DNA of 8,818 nt from Sulfuritalea sp. GTDB taxonomy: Bacteria > Pseudomonadota > Gammaproteobacteria > Burkholderiales > Rhodocyclaceae. The translations under genes were made by a program, and so were the position numbers. The notes under the pieces are model-generated. The model saw nothing but the letters and a program-made list of their open reading frames with translations, was not told where the DNA came from and searched no databases. The stretch lies in NCBI GenBank assembly GCA_026399445.1, contig JAPLRA010000052.1, positions 1 to 8,818 on the forward strand. Reading direction: 5' to 3'. Below are positions 7,562 through 8,818 of the stretch, piece after piece. Each line of letters opens with the position of its first letter. Position 1 is the stretch's first letter.

Positions 7562-8746
7562 TCACAACACGGCGGCGGCGCGATAGTGCCGTATCGCCAG
7601 CGCCGACTCTTCGAGTTGATCGAGCAACTGCGCAAGCTCGACATGCGCGGCGCGCGATGGCGCGATGGCCAGCGCGGCTTCGAGATAGCTGCGCGCCTTG
7701 CCCCATAGCTGCTGCTGGCGGCACAACCGGCCCAGCGTCAGCAGCAGGGCGCCGTCGCGCGGCAGGCGTTGCAGCCATTTCTCGGCCTGCGCGATGCGTC
7801 CGAGGACATCGCCGGCGGGTTCTCCAGGCCGGCCGCACTCGCCATAGGCCAGCACCAGCGAGGCATCCCAGCGTTCGTCGAGCGCATCCTCGATCACGCG
7901 CTGGGCTTCGCGACAATCACCCGCTGCCATCAAGGCGCGCGCCGTTTCCAGCGCCAGCGAGGCTTCGGCGCGGTCGGCGTCATCGAGTTCGCGCCAGTAG
8001 CGCATCAGCCCCACGGGATCGTCGCGCAAGCTGCGCAGGGCTTCGCGCACGGCGCGGCTGCGAATCGGCGCGGCCTGTTCCGCAGTCAGCGCCTTGTGCT
8101 TTTCGAGCTGGCGCACCAGGCGCGCCACTTCGCGCCAGTTGCCCAGCCCCTGCTCGGCACGCAGGCTGAGGCGCAAGGCGGCGATATGCCGTCCCTCTCG
8201 CGTGGCGAGTTGTTGCAGAGCATCGCGCGCGGCCTCGAAGCGACGATCTTCGAGGGCGAATTCGGCTTCGGTCATCAGGCGCGCTGCTTGCAGCCCGGCG
8301 CTGTCGTGTTCGCGTACACGAGTCGCCCAATCTGCCGTGCGCTCGGCGTCGCGCATCGCGTGCGCGGCGCGCCAGCCGGCCAGCGCCAACATGCCGGCGC
8401 CGGCCTGATCCGGCTGCGCCTTTTCGGCGCAACGCATCGCGTGCCCGTAGCGCCCTTCCTGTAACAGGCGCCAGGTGTCGCGCAAGGCAACAGCTGCCTT
8501 TTCCTGCTGTCGCCGGCGGCGGAATTCGGCCACGGCGCGCGGCAGTCCCAGTGTATGGCTGACGGCGCGTGCCAGCAGATAGATGACGAAGAGGCCGACG
8601 CTGCAGCCGAGCAGGAAAAGATTGAGCGAAACCTCCGCGCGCCAGGGCGGCAGCACCAGCAGCACGTAACCTTCGTTGTAGCGCGCGGCCAGCGCCAGCC
8701 CGACGGCCAGCGCGGCGAGAATCAGCAGCCAGAACACGGCGCGCAT
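7562..8746 (-). CDS. hemY: HemY-type membrane-anchored TPR protein associated with haem synthesis
   Basis: A 394-aa protein matching the proteobacterial HemY family, which is distinct from the Bacillus protoporphyrinogen oxidase also called HemY. Two N-terminal membrane helices (about 4-22 and 41-60) flank the family's YNEGYVLLVLPPWR stretch (23-36). A basic segment, RRRRQ, at 76-80 and a long alpha-helical region follow, with TPR-like helical pairs, for example LLLTLGRLCRQQQLWGKARS (334-353). Its precise biochemical role is unsettled; members are thought to be an inner-membrane scaffold for late haem enzymes. I chose the ATG at 8746 because the family begins at this hydrophobic segment and a stop in another frame ends 8 nt upstream. 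The frame itself is open to the window edge. The gene points toward hemF but belongs to a separate transcription unit. Confidence 0.9.
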   Translation of the reverse strand: MRAVFWLLILAALAVGLALAARYNEGYVLLVLPPWRAEVSLNLFLLGCSVGLFVIYLLARAVSHTLGLPRAVAEFRRRRQQEKAAVALRDTWRLLQEGRYGHAMRCAEKAQPDQAGAGMLALAGWRAAHAMRDAERTADWATRVREHDSAGLQAARLMTEAEFALEDRRFEAARDALQQLATREGRHIAALRLSLRAEQGLGNWREVARLVRQLEKHKALTAEQAAPIRSRAVREALRSLRDDPVGLMRYWRELDDADRAEASLALETARALMAAGDCREAQRVIEDALDERWDASLVLAYGECGRPGEPAGDVLGRIAQAEKWLQRLPRDGALLLTLGRLCRQQQLWGKARSYLEAALAIAPSRAAHVELAQLLDQLEESALAIRHYRAAAVL

Positions 8747-8754
8747 CGCGATAC

Positions 8755-8818
8755 CTAGCGGGCGGCGCCCGCGCCCCGCTCGCGGGCGAATTTCAGGTTG
8801 CGCATATTTGGCACACAA
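8755..8818 (-). CDS. Possible 3' end of an upstream gene (hemX by context)
   Basis: One minus-strand frame reads VPNMRNLKFARERGAGAAR and stops at TAG 8757-8755, 8 nt before the hemY ATG. In beta- and gammaproteobacteria hemX usually lies directly upstream of hemY in the same operon, so this short open end is a reasonable candidate for the HemX C-terminus. Twenty codons are too few to recognise the family from sequence, and the call is by position only. In the hemY frame the same bases would give an arginine-rich N-terminal extension, which is less likely. Confidence 0.4.
   Translation of the reverse strand, partial: CVPNMRNLKFARERGAGAAR

Noticed and set aside
8747..8818. HemY start upstream of 8746 (frame open to the window edge)
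   Set aside because: It would put an arginine- and proline-rich stretch before the N-terminal membrane helix; the family starts at MRAVFWLL, and another frame has a stop just upstream that fits a preceding gene.

Overview
The window is GC-rich DNA with tightly packed bacterial genes. HemX/HemY-type genes, a DsrC/TusE-type protein, an oxygen-dependent HemF and a SulP-STAS-cyclic-nucleotide-domain transporter together suggest a proteobacterium, most likely a betaproteobacterium (Rhodocyclales-like is my guess). That placement is inference from gene content; no marker gene was compared.

Layout, left to right. (1) Positions 1-48, minus strand: the first 16 codons of a DsrC/TusE-family sulfur-carrier gene, behind a 139-nt gap that holds a perfect TATAAT and an imperfect palindrome. 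(2) 188-2431, minus strand: a complete 747-aa SulP anion transporter with a STAS domain and a C-terminal cyclic-nucleotide-binding-like domain. (3) 2432-2597: a divergent intergenic region with candidate promoters in both directions and, just ahead of iorA, a hairpin plus T6 tract that looks like an intrinsic terminator in the iorA leader. (4) 2598-7403, plus strand: five close-packed genes, iorA-iorB-folD-purE-hemF, with ATGA, 23-nt, ATGA and TGATG junctions, so probably one operon. (5) 7404-7561: a convergent gap with three short hairpins. (6) 7562-8746, minus strand: hemY, preceded by what may be the last codons of hemX.

How the genes fit together. IorAB is the two-subunit, thiamine-diphosphate and Fe-S dependent indolepyruvate (aryl-pyruvate):ferredoxin oxidoreductase. 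FolD supplies one-carbon folates and PurE acts in purine synthesis, so these two form a natural pair. HemF and HemY belong to haem synthesis but lie in separate, convergent transcription units. SulP and DsrC are adjacent and co-oriented, although DsrC appears to have its own promoter.

The most notable observations are two lesions in conserved genes of the same operon. iorA carries a 46-bp tandem duplication (45/46 identical) inside the codons for its first [4Fe-4S] motif; it shifts the frame and opens one continuous reading frame into iorB. FolD is 272 aa and appears to lack about 11 residues, including the Rossmann strand just before its dinucleotide-binding loop. Either these are real mutations or strain variants, or they are local sequencing or assembly errors; the sequence alone cannot decide. 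I see no CRISPR array, tRNA, rRNA, insertion sequence or prophage gene, and no convincing wholly new system.
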